A model generated the notes under the pieces. It was given only the letters and a program-made list of their open reading frames with translations, made no database searches and was not told where the DNA came from. The position numbers and the translations under genes were made by a program. DNA of 64,000 nucleotides from NCBI GenBank assembly GCA_001599295.1, contig BCGN01000008.1, positions 1,178,001 through 1,242,000 on the forward strand, read 5' to 3'. Source of the stretch: Sporopachydermia quercuum. Lineage: Eukaryota > Ascomycota > Sporopachydermiomycetes > Sporopachydermiales > Sporopachydermiaceae. Below, piece after piece: positions 10,416 to 20,862 of the stretch (position 1 is the stretch's first letter; every line of letters begins with the position of its first letter).

Positions 10416-11072
10416 ACTTTAAAAGTTCAGTGTTTATTAAAATTTTATGTTTGATATCTATTCATACTTTGTATTTAGGTGTTGATGGTAATTAATCGTT
10501 TATTGTATGAGGTCGTAGCCATGTAAACTCAATGTATTTTTTGATATTTAGTATCGGTGGAAATGCTTTCCTAATAGTGGGATATTGGTATGAAGATACA
10601 TCGAACAGCAGCTTATTTATCCTTCTATTTTATGGCATACTTCCAAGATATGACCATTATGATATGACCATTACGCTATCCATTGTCAGTCACTTTTGCG
10701 CAATTAGCTAAGACCTAACTATCATTAGGTTGACTTACATTTTGAATAAGTCTTAACACTTCTAAACATCCATCCAGCTTTCCGAAAATCCTATATACGC
10801 AGTCTCCATTATTCTTCTATTGACCTTATAAGCCGATATAGACAATTTCCCAAAGCACAGCGTTCACCTTCCTCTAAACAAATTATGTGTATTCAAGTAT
10901 AGTAAACTTCAGCCCACATTGCATTTTACTTTTATTACAAGCATACTCCAATAAAACGAACTACGATGTATATGCTCTCAATGTTAAATATGACAAAATG
11001 TATTACATTCCTTTATTCTGACTATCACTAAAACATCATAATATCATTACTACTACGGACTCTTTCATCCTA
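10416..11072. other. Convergent intergenic, RPL35 and UFD2 3' ends
   Basis: 657 bp of AT-rich sequence between two convergent genes. It contains no ORF or RNA gene that I can support. Confidence 0.6.
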
Positions 11073-14000
11073 TTAATTCATCGCCGAGTCACCTTCAGAA
11101 TCCTTATCCTCTTTGCTTACTATTTTCTTACTTCTACTTTTCCGGAATTCTTCGATTCTTAACTTCAACTCATTATTAGGAATCACATCTTCTAATTTCA
11201 ATGGCATTCTATTGAAAGGATCTGTTGGCGTGCTGAGTAAATGAGTTTTGATAGTACTCAAGTCAATATCCACTTTTGACCCCGGAAGTGTCACCGGGTT
11301 CTCCATTACAGTAAACATCAATGGATCTAGGAATTCATCGGGGATCTCACCTAAATCTTCTTCTTGTTGCGCTGATTCAATTAGCACTTGATTTACTTCT
11401 TCAGCAAATGCCAATAACTTATTACAAAACGCTGGAGTAGCGAGATTATGTTTAGTGAGGATATCACGAGCACGAAGAAATAATGAGACATCAAAGGATC
11501 TTTCATCATGAGAAGTAGCCTCAACAAACTCGGGAAATCTACTGAGATTAAAATAAATATCAAGCAAGCTTTTCAACAAAATTCTTGGTTGAAATCCGAA
11601 CTTTTCTGGCTCTTTTACTTTCAGCTCCCTGCACTTTGGTCCTACCAGAATAGCAAGATTATAATCAAGCATAGCGGCTAAACGATCAGAGATTTCGGGA
11701 ATAATAAATGCTTTGGGCACTGAAGCCGTAAAAAGGCCTAATAATTGTATAGTCTTATTGCCAAGTTGAATTAATGATTTAGCATGGTTCCCAGTTGAAG
11801 CTAATCTAGATTCTAAGTCCTGTGGCTCGTTCTCTCCGTTTTCTCCATCATTTCCGTTATTCACAGAGTTTCCAGTATTATTATTGGCATTATTACCAGA
11901 ATTTCCAGTATCTTGCCCAGCATCTCCTCCGGTATTACTATTATTTCCTAATGAAAGATTACCATGATTGTTAGGATCCTCCAGCTGTAGTTGAATATTG
12001 TGGATTTCTGCCAATTTTGTGAGGGCTTCATCAAGCAAGTAAGTCGTATCGTTCAACGCTAACGCAACAAATCTTACAAAGAAATTAATATCACCTTTCC
12101 ATTCTTGTTCCAACCGTTTCCTATATGTAGGATTTTTCCATACTTTGATCATGATTTCTGAAATATAGTATCTGATATTGAACTTTTCAAAGAACTGGTT
12201 ATTTCCTCCGGTAAATTCGGCATCAATATAGAAAGACATTAAAGCTCTGAATAGATGGTGTAGCGCCAGTTCGTTAGTATCAAATAAATTCATCATGAAC
12301 CCTGGAGTACCTCTTTGAGTGTCAATTGTCCCATAGAACAACATTTGAACCAATTCCGACTTAAGATAAGGATTCTTCATTATATTTCTTGTTCGGAGAA
12401 TCGTCACAGCAAATTCAAGTAAGTAATTCAGCTTGGGATTGCCTGTTACACCTGTAACCAAAGGACTCAGAGGATATTTGGAAATGTACAAGCAATACGA
12501 GCTGATGATCTCAACAAAATATTCAGGTAAATAGCAAAACATGAACTCATTTGGCGATTCATCATTTAAAGGAAGCTTCAGTTTCTTACTAGGGTATTCG
12601 TGATTAGGATCAATGGCTCTAGTTAAGAAAACACACATTCCAACCACGTAATCGAAAAAGTCATTCTGGATTGACTCAGCGACAAAGAACAGTCGAATCA
12701 CATGCATCAATGATTTCAATTCTGTCAACCGTGTTTCATACCGAGGAACCAAAGTAGAGTAAAGATTCCTTATAGTTGGCATCCTGTTAAATTGCATTGG
12801 GTCATTTTGAGCAGCCTTCAGTTGATCAATCTGTCTTTCCAAGCTCTTGATTTCATTTTTCAATCTATCATCACGTTGTATTAAGGACCCTAATCCATAT
12901 TGGTGGTATGCTGCTGTCAGATAGAATACATGAGAGATGAAATTAGGGGAAATCTTCTCAACTGATTCGGTATCGTTATAATAGTTATCAGAGGCTTCTT
13001 GATCAACAGCTAGTTTAGTCTCTTCCTTAATGTCAATTAACTTCACTCTTCGGAAATAATCCAAGTCAATCTTATCAATTTTGGAATATGTAGGATCAAG
13101 AAAAGGTTGTGATAATCTGGTAAGAATGTATGTAATATTTACCATAAGTCCATCCGAAGAAACCTGTTTATAATCAACTTGCAAAGACCTTCTTTTATGG
13201 TTAGCATTGATAATTTTTGCGAAATATGATAATAAATCGTACCTGCATTTTTCTGATGCCCTCACTATTCTGTTCGACATATAGAAGAGGTCGTTTAAAA
13301 CAACAGAATATTCAACCTGAACCGATTCAATAATTGGTTTCAGTTGCATTGGATTCGAACCAGATGAGATGGCAGTACTGAAATGATAAGCCGCAACTTT
13401 TTCATCGAAAGGTGATAATCCCAAAATTAAGCCAAGAAGACAGGACTTTTCCAGTTGCACTACTGCAGCAGATGAATCTGAAACATTTGACACAGGATAA
13501 AATCCAGGAATAGTACATAACACTTCAATTACTTGTTTCGAAGAGAATAAAGATAAGACAAATGCTAGTAGCTGATTATAGTTTTTGGACATATCTAAAG
13601 ATTGGAATCTTGATAATAACACTTGAACAATTGGTTGTAATAAATCAACAAGCTGCCCATCTTCTAAAGTTGTGTCTATGATAGTAGAGAAAAACTCTGA
13701 ATCGGTGGAAGTATTACGAAGCAATTGATCAATCATTGGCTTGATAGATAAGATATTGAACATTTCTGGTGCAGTAAATAACAGAACGCCATATCTTGCT
13801 AAGACCTTTGTTAAATGGTTGAGAAAGTTTGTTTTATCTTGAGCTAAAGGATCATTTGCTGAGATAAATCTTCTGGATTGGCGTGTCCTAGTGTATGCGT
13901 TTACTAAATAGATGAAATGTGTTTCTGAGTCTTTGAATGGAATTTCTGTTAATCGTTCCATGAGAATATCATCAACATCATCTTCAGTTAATTGGGGAAT

Positions 14001-14665
14001 ACGTTTTGCAAGGGACGTACTATCATTATTAACCAGTTTGGTTTCATTGGCAGTATCACTGCCTTCTGTTGTGATATCGTTATCAGCCTTCTCTTGAGCC
14101 ATATCTAGCTCTTCATTATCGACAAAAGCAGAAATCTTTTCCTTAGACAGTTCAGGTAAAAGAACCAAATCAAAATTCTTGTTTTCAGGAGAAATACTAA
14201 TTCTCAAATTAGACTCTATTTGATTGTTGATCCAAGTTTCTATAGTAATTGGTGCAACTGTTGGAGTTGGAGTTGGAGTATCAGTTTTATCTAACGTACT
14301 ATTATCAACATCTTCCATAGCTGCATCAGCTTCTGATTTCATTGGAGTTTTATCCTTTTTAACGTCAGAATCCTCATTCATGTTTTTGTTTTCAACGGAG
14401 GCTTCATTGCTTGTAGTAGGAGCCTTTTCATTTGTCGTGGAATCATTCTTTACATCAGTCTTTGGCTGGGGTTGAAACCTGGCCAAAGCAGCTAACCGTT
14501 TTCTTCTGATCTATGAAATGTTAGTACCAACACAAGTAGGGTAGAAAATGAATATGTTATTTCAAAAGTTATTATGAGAAGCAATTGCGCTTCGACGGTG
14601 GCTGCTATTAATCGATCAATATATCATTTAATCAAACTCTCACATACTTCGTCTTGATCCATCAT
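11073..14665 (-). CDS. UFD2: Ubiquitin chain-elongation factor E4, U-box ligase Ufd2 (two exons)
   Basis: Exon 1 is 14665-14648 (18 nt, MMDQDE). Exon 2 is 14510-11073. The intron is 137 nt with donor GTATGTG, branch TACTAAC at 14526-14520 and acceptor CATAG only eight bases further on. Without exon 1 the frame lacks an ATG at the right place; splicing gives ...DEIRRKRLAALARF, the conserved Ufd2 N-terminus. The product is 1151 residues. After a low-complexity acidic region come the long helical Ufd2 core and the C-terminal U-box at about 1061-1135 (EIPDEFLDPLMFTVMENPV ... DPFNRMPL). Ufd2 lengthens ubiquitin chains on substrates bound by Cdc48 for proteasomal degradation. An Asn/Gly-rich insert lies near residue 850-890. 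The second Met may be the real start. Confidence 0.96.
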
Positions 14666-15658
14666 TGGGGGCAACTCTGATGGAAGGAGGCACAACTATG
14701 AGTAGAACGGGATCTACAAACCTGAGTGTTCCAAACAATCTTCAATTGTTAAACAAATATGTTATTCAATAGATCTAGAGAAATACAAGCAAATCTTACA
14801 GGGGATTCGGTGATAGATTCGACAATCTAATTGTAGGTATTGTAGTAGACTGTTACTAGGCCGTTGCGGATGGAATGTTGAGGGCGGTTGAGGAGATAGA
14901 AGGTAATAGTGATTATGTGAACAATGAGATTCTCAATGATTATGTGATTAACAATTAATAGGGAATGAAACGGAAAGGGCGAGGAAGATATGAACATAAG
15001 TGCTTTGAATGACCAAAAATTGAATAAGTTTTGAGAAATACGCTCATTAAAGTAATAATCATCCAGTAGGTTATAAAATAGTGAAATCAATTTTGTTGGT
15101 TTTATTAGTATCACTGATGCCTCCTTGCTGATTGTTCTGAAGGTACTTGTGAGAAAGGGAAGAAGAAAAATGTCACGTGTGTTGTGTTGGTTACTCATTT
15201 TTCACTTCATATGAAAGATGAAAACGAGAGATTAATTGATCAATAGATATCAGACGTATCAATCTCCGGCATGAAAATAAAAATTTATGAAACTAGGTAG
15301 AACAATTCATTTAAATAACGAATAATTCAAAATTTATTAAAGATTTAAATCAAGCTACTTTAAGCTCCGTCAAAATATTTTTTTTTTTCACTTCTTGAGA
15401 CAGTACGTCAATCATATCATCTTTTTCAATATCTACTAGAATGATCTACTATGCCTGTTAGTGCCTCTTCAGAATCAAATACAGCGAATATTCCTTCCTA
15501 TAGTTAATTTTTACTTTCTAAACTTTTAATTATCTTTTATTAAAATAAAGGATTATAAAAGACTATTTATTTTTATACTTGTATCTACTATAATACTCTT
15601 CGCTCTCATATTGATCATAATATCTCATCTTAAATAATCTCATAGTCTTCTAATCATA
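14666..15658. other. Intergenic upstream of UFD2
   Basis: About 1 kb. A minus-strand ATG-initiated frame of 123 codons at 15198-14827 is rich in Ile/Phe/Leu/Tyr and looks like translated AT-rich DNA, so it is not called as a gene. A CACGTG occurs at 15174-15179. Nothing else is supported. Confidence 0.5.
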
Positions 15659-15872
15659 TCACGTAACACCCCCGAACCCCGAACTTAGCATTCCACCCAC
15701 CCGTAATGTTGTCTCGTCCCATTTCCCACATACCAGCTGTTCAGTCACCTCTCGAGCCAGATCATTTAATCTGCGTTTAATTGGCAACCTTCCTGATACT
15801 GTTTCTTCCCCAAGCTTACCCCAAGAACTCAAAGTAATGAGATAGCTCTGACTATTTACCTTTAGCATCATG
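15659..15872 (-). CDS. Possible small protein, 70 codons, divergent from RBS1
   Basis: Frame from ATG at 15872 to TGA at 15659. The DNA is more GC-rich than its flanks and the product is soluble and mixed in composition (for example LPIKRRLNDLAREVTEQLV, then a Gly-rich end). This looks more like a protein than most short ORFs of the window. It lies head-to-head with RBS1, with 212 bp between the start codons. No motif or family is recognised. It could be one exon of a longer gene or chance. Confidence 0.35.
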
Positions 15873-16084
15873 TCAGTCAACTGTTATCTGAACTGTTCAA
15901 TTGTTGATGGGTACTAGAGAAACACAAACACGCAATTGAAAATTTATTTTATGTTGTAAATTTTCATTGTTTAAAATTCGTTTTACTTAGTGTTTGTGGA
16001 AATTTGGAAAGCTCGTACTGAAATATCCTTCCTTAGATCGGGTTTCAAACGCAGAACAACAATTACTCGGCCATTTTTGCCAAT

Positions 16085-17314
16085 ATGACAGAACCATCCG
16101 AGCAATCGGAACAGCAGACCCTGGAAAATATCCCGAATGGGGAGAAATCTGGTTTTGAGAAACCTGGTTCTTGTGTAATGCCAGTTAATACTGATCCCGA
16201 ATCTTCCGAGATATCAGACAGCATCCACTCTAACATGTCTTCTCCACCAACACCACCACTAGAACCGGAGCGGGAACAAAAGCAAAAAGCAGATGCAGAG
16301 CCAAAACGTGTCTCATCTTTGATCCCCGAGAGTTTAGAAAAAGCTCTTCTGAATCCGCGTGATCGCAGCTTTATTCTTAATTTGGAGAAAGAGATCATAC
16401 TCTTCTTCAAATCTACTTCGAAGTCACATGATCTGCCACCAATGAAAAATGCTTACTACAGACTCTTGGCCCATCAAGCAGCAGACTATTACCGACTTGG
16501 CCATACTGTTAATGTTCATGAATCAACAATCACTGTTTTCAAAGCTGCTCCAAAACAGAATGGCAATGTGCATCCAAAATCTCCTGTTTACGAGCCAATT
16601 CCTCAATTGTATGCCAAACCATGCGATCCGCTTGATTTCAGGATCCAAAGACTGTACAAAGTGGTACCCAAAGACGATTTCAATCCAAATCCATATCCAA
16701 TAAACCCTCAAGTCGTATATTTGTTTCCTCCCCCAGCTTCTCTGACAGCCTATCCAGGTGCTGGAACAACAGGTGTACCTACTACTGTTGGTTTGCCAGA
16801 TATAACGGGAGCTGATTTAGAGTTGAAACGAGCTCAGAAACAAGCAGCATATAATGAAGCTCGTGAACGTATATTTAAAGATTCTCCGTCAGAAGAAATT
16901 GGTATCGAGAATGCGGAATTAGATTCTCCAGGTTCTGAAATACCCGAAATATCTTCGGTCTCATATGACGCATCATTTGATCGAAACACTGGTCAGTACT
17001 TAAATCCTGCAGGATATTACCCAGTCAATTTGAACTTTGTCCCATATTCTTCGGATTATGTCCCATTTTATGCGTACGCAGCACCAGGCACCAATGCTGG
17101 TGGTGCAACGGGTATCAATTATGGAGGTTACAATAACTATAGCTATGCACCGCAATACTTTCCGCGGCCGTTCGCTCACACCAGTGGTTCCCGGAGGTAT
17201 AAGAAACACAATGGAAACTATCAATCGAATAACCGGAAACATTCGGATGACAGAAGCCAGCATAATCATTCCGAGGAAAGGAATAAACCAGAATTGAACA
17301 AACCTTTGAACTGA
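16085..17314 (+). CDS. RBS1: R3H-domain RNA-binding protein, Rbs1-like
   Basis: 409 codons from ATG at 16085. An acidic, Pro/Ser-rich N-terminus is followed by an R3H domain at about 85-145 (NPRDRSFILNLEKEIILFF ... YYRLLAHQAADYYRLGH). Next comes the conserved segment around DFRIQRLYKVVPKDDFNPNP. The last third is Tyr/Gly/Pro-rich and ends in a basic Asn/His/Arg tail. This matches the fungal Rbs1/Encore-like R3H family. Saccharomyces Rbs1 binds RNA and acts on RNA polymerase III assembly. The R3H core normally pairs an Arg and a His (RxxxH); here the matching stretch reads HQAADYYRLGH, so the domain call rests on overall similarity. The family is firm; orthology to RBS1 is likely. Confidence 0.85.
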   Translation: MTEPSEQSEQQTLENIPNGEKSGFEKPGSCVMPVNTDPESSEISDSIHSNMSSPPTPPLEPEREQKQKADAEPKRVSSLIPESLEKALLNPRDRSFILNLEKEIILFFKSTSKSHDLPPMKNAYYRLLAHQAADYYRLGHTVNVHESTITVFKAAPKQNGNVHPKSPVYEPIPQLYAKPCDPLDFRIQRLYKVVPKDDFNPNPYPINPQVVYLFPPPASLTAYPGAGTTGVPTTVGLPDITGADLELKRAQKQAAYNEARERIFKDSPSEEIGIENAELDSPGSEIPEISSVSYDASFDRNTGQYLNPAGYYPVNLNFVPYSSDYVPFYAYAAPGTNAGGATGINYGGYNNYSYAPQYFPRPFAHTSGSRRYKKHNGNYQSNNRKHSDDRSQHNHSEERNKPELNKPLN

Positions 17315-17808
17315 GTTTGTTCTTGAAGCATTTCGCATATAATAAAACCTAATGATAAGTAAAGCAATGACGACATGGTAAATAGAGATAATAATGATGG
17401 GTTCTGTATACGTGTATATTCAATATATATGTGCGCATATGAAAGACAATGACAATGATGGTATTGGTGATGCTATTGCTACTATGATAGTATTATGTAG
17501 GTCTGAACCTAGGTTTGTAGCATGATGCAAGCAAAATGGACTGATGTGTNTTCGTACTTTGGATTTAGAGACAATGACAAATATTAGTAAACTTACAATA
17601 AAAGAAGTAAATAGGTTTTGATTCTTGATTTAAAAGTATTGTGGAAGTGGAAAATACTTAAATCAAATTCGATTAATCAACTGTATGGAATTTATTTCAC
17701 CTTTAAATTCTCTATTGCTCTTATTCTTTTTTCCAATCTGTATAATCATTGGTATCCCTTTTCACATTCTTCTGGTGTATTTGGTGTTATGCTGATTCTT
17801 TTTTTTCA

Positions 17809-18000
17809 TCACCCCATATGATCTAATCGTTTTTGTTTGGGAAGTCCTTTCATAACACTCCAGATTCGACTGATAAAACCGTGAAAATGACCCTTTAGTT
17901 CTATTGTAGTCCTTTTGATGCAATCGTTAACTGCAAGCTGAGCAAAAGTTTTATTATCTTTGGCAGTGTCCAAACAGCTTTGGAGAACAAATAGACTCAT
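17809..18000 (-). CDS. Doubtful small ORF, 63 codons
   Basis: ATG at 18000 to TGA at 17809. The product has mixed composition (an SCLDTAKDNKTFAQLAVNDCIKR-type stretch split by charged residues, then a basic end) and no recognised domain. It lies alone in a 2.4-kb gap. The composition is somewhat protein-like; no other support exists. Confidence 0.22.
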   Translation of the reverse strand: MSLFVLQSCLDTAKDNKTFAQLAVNDCIKRTTIELKGHFHGFISRIWSVMKGLPKQKRLDHMG

Positions 18001-19412
18001 TTCCTACTATATTCCTATATTCTTACTGTTATAGGAGATCTATCTTCAAGAAGGTGCTACATATACCTAAAGTAAGTGCAAACTAATACGGTCAAATTCA
18101 TTAATGGAAAGCCTAAAAAATTTGTCTCTAGGTAAATATATCTCAAAGAGTCAATTAATTTACAAGATATATCAGTTTTAGAAACTGGAAGCAAGTAGCT
18201 TTTGAAAGCATCTCATCCTGACGGATTGAGAAGAGCGATATGATTCCAACGCTTCCCATTATATCCATTCAACATTTTTCCTTCCTATGAAGAGCAGTAA
18301 CACTATATCAAAAGCCTCTTTAACATACAAGGATAATAACAATGAAAAAGTCCTACTCTCCTCCTATTCTCCAATACCTATAACCTCACTATTGCTATTA
18401 TTGATTATTCCACCTACAAATTATTTACGATCGTTGTTTTATTATCTTATCAGTTTGTGATTCTTTTCTTGATGGAACAGGGCCCTGTTTTGAGACTGAA
18501 TATTTTGAAGTGTTTGTTTTGTTGGCAGCGTAATTTGTAGAACATAATATATTGCATTATGATAGAAATGAATAAATAATTAGTCAAACTTGTCTAAAAT
18601 TGGTTGAATGGAAATTGTGCTTGGTGAGAACAAAAAATAATATGTTGAGATGACGAAGGAAGGAATAAGTAGTAGTAGACAGAGAAGTTCAAGATTAACT
18701 AATTAGAATGGAACATCCCGACAAGAGTTATGGATATGTAATGGTATTTTTGAGATGCTCGTGGCTAGTCAATTAGAGACATCTAGTATTGTTCAATTCC
18801 GCGAACAAATTTATTGCTAGGTTGGCTGTCACTAAAGCAAAATTGTGTTATTATTCCGCTTATTTATCTTTAATGGTACGAATTATCATTCATAATGATT
18901 TAAATAATGAATTGCTTTGAATTCACAACGAATTCTTGGTCCTTCACCTTTTGTTCATCTTCGTNGAAATGATGTTCGAAAATAGTCTTTTTTAATTTTC
19001 CTCCTCTGATCCATCTAATTCCGAGCAATACTAATAATAATTACTCAAATGTAAAATGATACTGTTCGAACCGATGCTATCAGTTTGGTGGCCTCCATTG
19101 TTTCGATTTCGAATCAAACCTGTCTTCTCGTGGATTATTCTCATCATATTATCCCTAATTATTTCCTGAATCTTACAATCAAGTACCAACCCTTAATTCT
19201 TATCATTACTTTTTTATTAGTATATTATCTATCACCGATCCAGTATTAAAACAAAATAAATTAACAAAAAAATATATCTATCTATCTCTTCGACTCACGA
19301 AAGGAGTTCTTCCATCATTCATCATTATATTACATTAAACATCATCAGTCTTCATTATTCATCAACTAATCACCAATTCAAGCACGAAGCCGAACATAAT
19401 CACTCACGGTTT

Positions 19413-19456
<44 letters not shown>
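19413..19456. repeat. Tetranucleotide repeat (CAAG)11
   Basis: Eleven uninterrupted CAAG units lie about 300 bp beyond the 3' end of the zinc-cluster gene. The tract is perfect, so it is likely young and length-variable. Confidence 0.95.
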
Positions 19457-19749
19457 TGTCATTGAAATCTAGTGCTATTCTGTGATCCCCATCACTTCTT
19501 TATATCCATTGTTCTCTTCAATCTGCCTTTTCACAGTTGAAACCGTTCGTTTATATTCTCACTGGGTAAAACTCCTTTACAGCATTTACAGCCACGACAC
19601 GTCCATACTCTAAGCTGAAACCCCCTACTGAGAACATACTATTCACCATTTCAGCAGCAGGAATAATACAATCTTCTCTTCAACATCCATTTGATCATTC
19701 ATATCTCAAAACACATAGCCACCACATGTTCTCATTGTATTTATCAAAT

Positions 19750-20862
19750 TTACTCATGAGAAGATAAAAACAATTCATACTTATCTTTCAAAGACTCCAA
19801 ATGAGCATAAGAAGGATTTGTTGAATTGAACTGATCATCAGTCACTAAATCTGTTGATGATCCGTTAAACTCTCTAATGTTATCGACATAATTATAATCC
19901 TCGAACGATGCAAAATAATCAACAATTCCCAATGGGGATTTTGTCTGTTGCACGGTTTCCTGCGAATGTGAATGGCTATGTGGTTGCAAATGAGGCGAGT
20001 CAGATGAATCACGTGGAGTGTGAGTCTGACCAAGCGATTCTGGTGAATAATACCCAGTTGATGATAATGCTTGAATACCTTTGCTGTTCATGTTTATGTT
20101 ATGAGATTCAGTAATATTATTGTTACTGCTATTGCTTATTCCCATAGCTAGGTTAGGCAGACAAACAGCAGAAGGATTAGCGGAACTTCCGATAGGACTT
20201 GCTAGGGGTAAATCAGTTCTTGAAAATGAAGGGTGTAGAAACAAATCAAACATATCTTCTTGGGAGAATTTGGTATCGAAGAACACCGATGAAGGTGAAA
20301 AGAAAGCAGTAGAACTGTTCTCCTCAGTACACGTTGATGTGTTCAATGAAGTTGAGGAATTGCTTCCAGATAGAAAAGCTTCTGATAAACCCAAATCATT
20401 GGGAATTGGTAGTGACATATTGATGTTGACTGATCTCAATAAAGGAGACGATGTTATAGAAGAAGCAGCAGACGTTGCCGTTGAGACTGAAGCAGATGTA
20501 GGAGCCGATGAGTTAACTGAGGATGGAACTGAAGATGGCACAGAAATCTGTCCATTCAAAGCAACTGGTCGAAACCTTTCTCCTGATAATGAGATTTCTC
20601 CAAAATCATTTAATTTCTCCTTTTCTTTTTCCATCATTTCTAACTGTTTGAGCGTCTTCTTTCTTCTAACAACTTTCTTAGGATAAGCGGCACTTGCTCG
20701 ACCTCTTTTCTTTTGTTCTCGGAAATATTCGCAACTAATATTCAAATCTTGACAATGTTTACATGGTGTTTTACCATCACATTTTGTTCTTTTCTTATTA
20801 CACTGATCGCAAGCTCTCCCTACACGGGTTACTTTCTTTGGTTTAGGCATTGGCGCCGTCAT
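19750..20862 (-). CDS. Zn2Cys6 (fungal zinc-cluster) transcription factor
   Basis: 370 codons from ATG at 20862. The DNA-binding domain is complete: cysteines 18, 21, 28, 34, 37 and 44 give C-x2-C-x6-C-x5-C-x2-C-x6-C. A basic linker ([17 protein letters not shown]) and a short Lys/Glu-rich coil ([15 protein letters not shown]) follow, a usual dimerisation layout. The rest is Ser/Thr/Asn-rich and disordered, with an acidic C-terminal section ([13 protein letters not shown]) that could activate transcription. The large middle-homology domain of most zinc-cluster factors is absent, so this is a short member. About 2.7 kb of upstream DNA suggests complex control. The target pathway cannot be told from the sequence. 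Confidence 0.92.
   Translation of the reverse strand: MTAPMPKPKKVTRVGRACDQCNKKRTKCDGKTPCKHCQDLNISCEYFREQKKRGRASAAYPKKVVRRKKTLKQLEMMEKEKEKLNDFGEISLSGERFRPVALNGQISVPSSVPSSVNSSAPTSASVSTATSAASSITSSPLLRSVNINMSLPIPNDLGLSEAFLSGSNSSTSLNTSTCTEENSSTAFFSPSSVFFDTKFSQEDMFDLFLHPSFSRTDLPLASPIGSSANPSAVCLPNLAMGISNSSNNNITESHNINMNSKGIQALSSTGYYSPESLGQTHTPRDSSDSPHLQPHSHSHSQETVQQTKSPLGIVDYFASFEDYNYVDNIREFNGSSTDLVTDDQFNSTNPSYAHLESLKDKYELFLSSHE

Larger units (their letters stand above)
17315..19749. other. Convergent intergenic, 2.4 kb, between RBS1 and the zinc-cluster gene
   Basis: This holds only one weak minus-strand ORF (17809-18000, listed) and a (CAAG)n tract at 19413-19456. The part from about 19200 to 19740 is rich in C, A and T on the plus strand and poor in G. 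Leaders of plus-strand yeast mRNAs look like this elsewhere in the window (for example before DCR2 and MDV1), yet no plus-strand gene follows. Confidence 0.55.

Noticed and set aside
14827-15198. Minus-strand ATG frame of 123 codons upstream of UFD2
   Set aside because: It is rich in Ile, Phe, Leu, Tyr and Asn as expected from AT-rich DNA, with no motif or domain. It could be transcribed, but coding cannot be supported.
20120-20686. 188-codon plus-strand frame inside the zinc-cluster gene
   Set aside because: It is exactly antisense to Ser/Thr/Asn-rich codons of the real gene and its acidic composition is their mirror.
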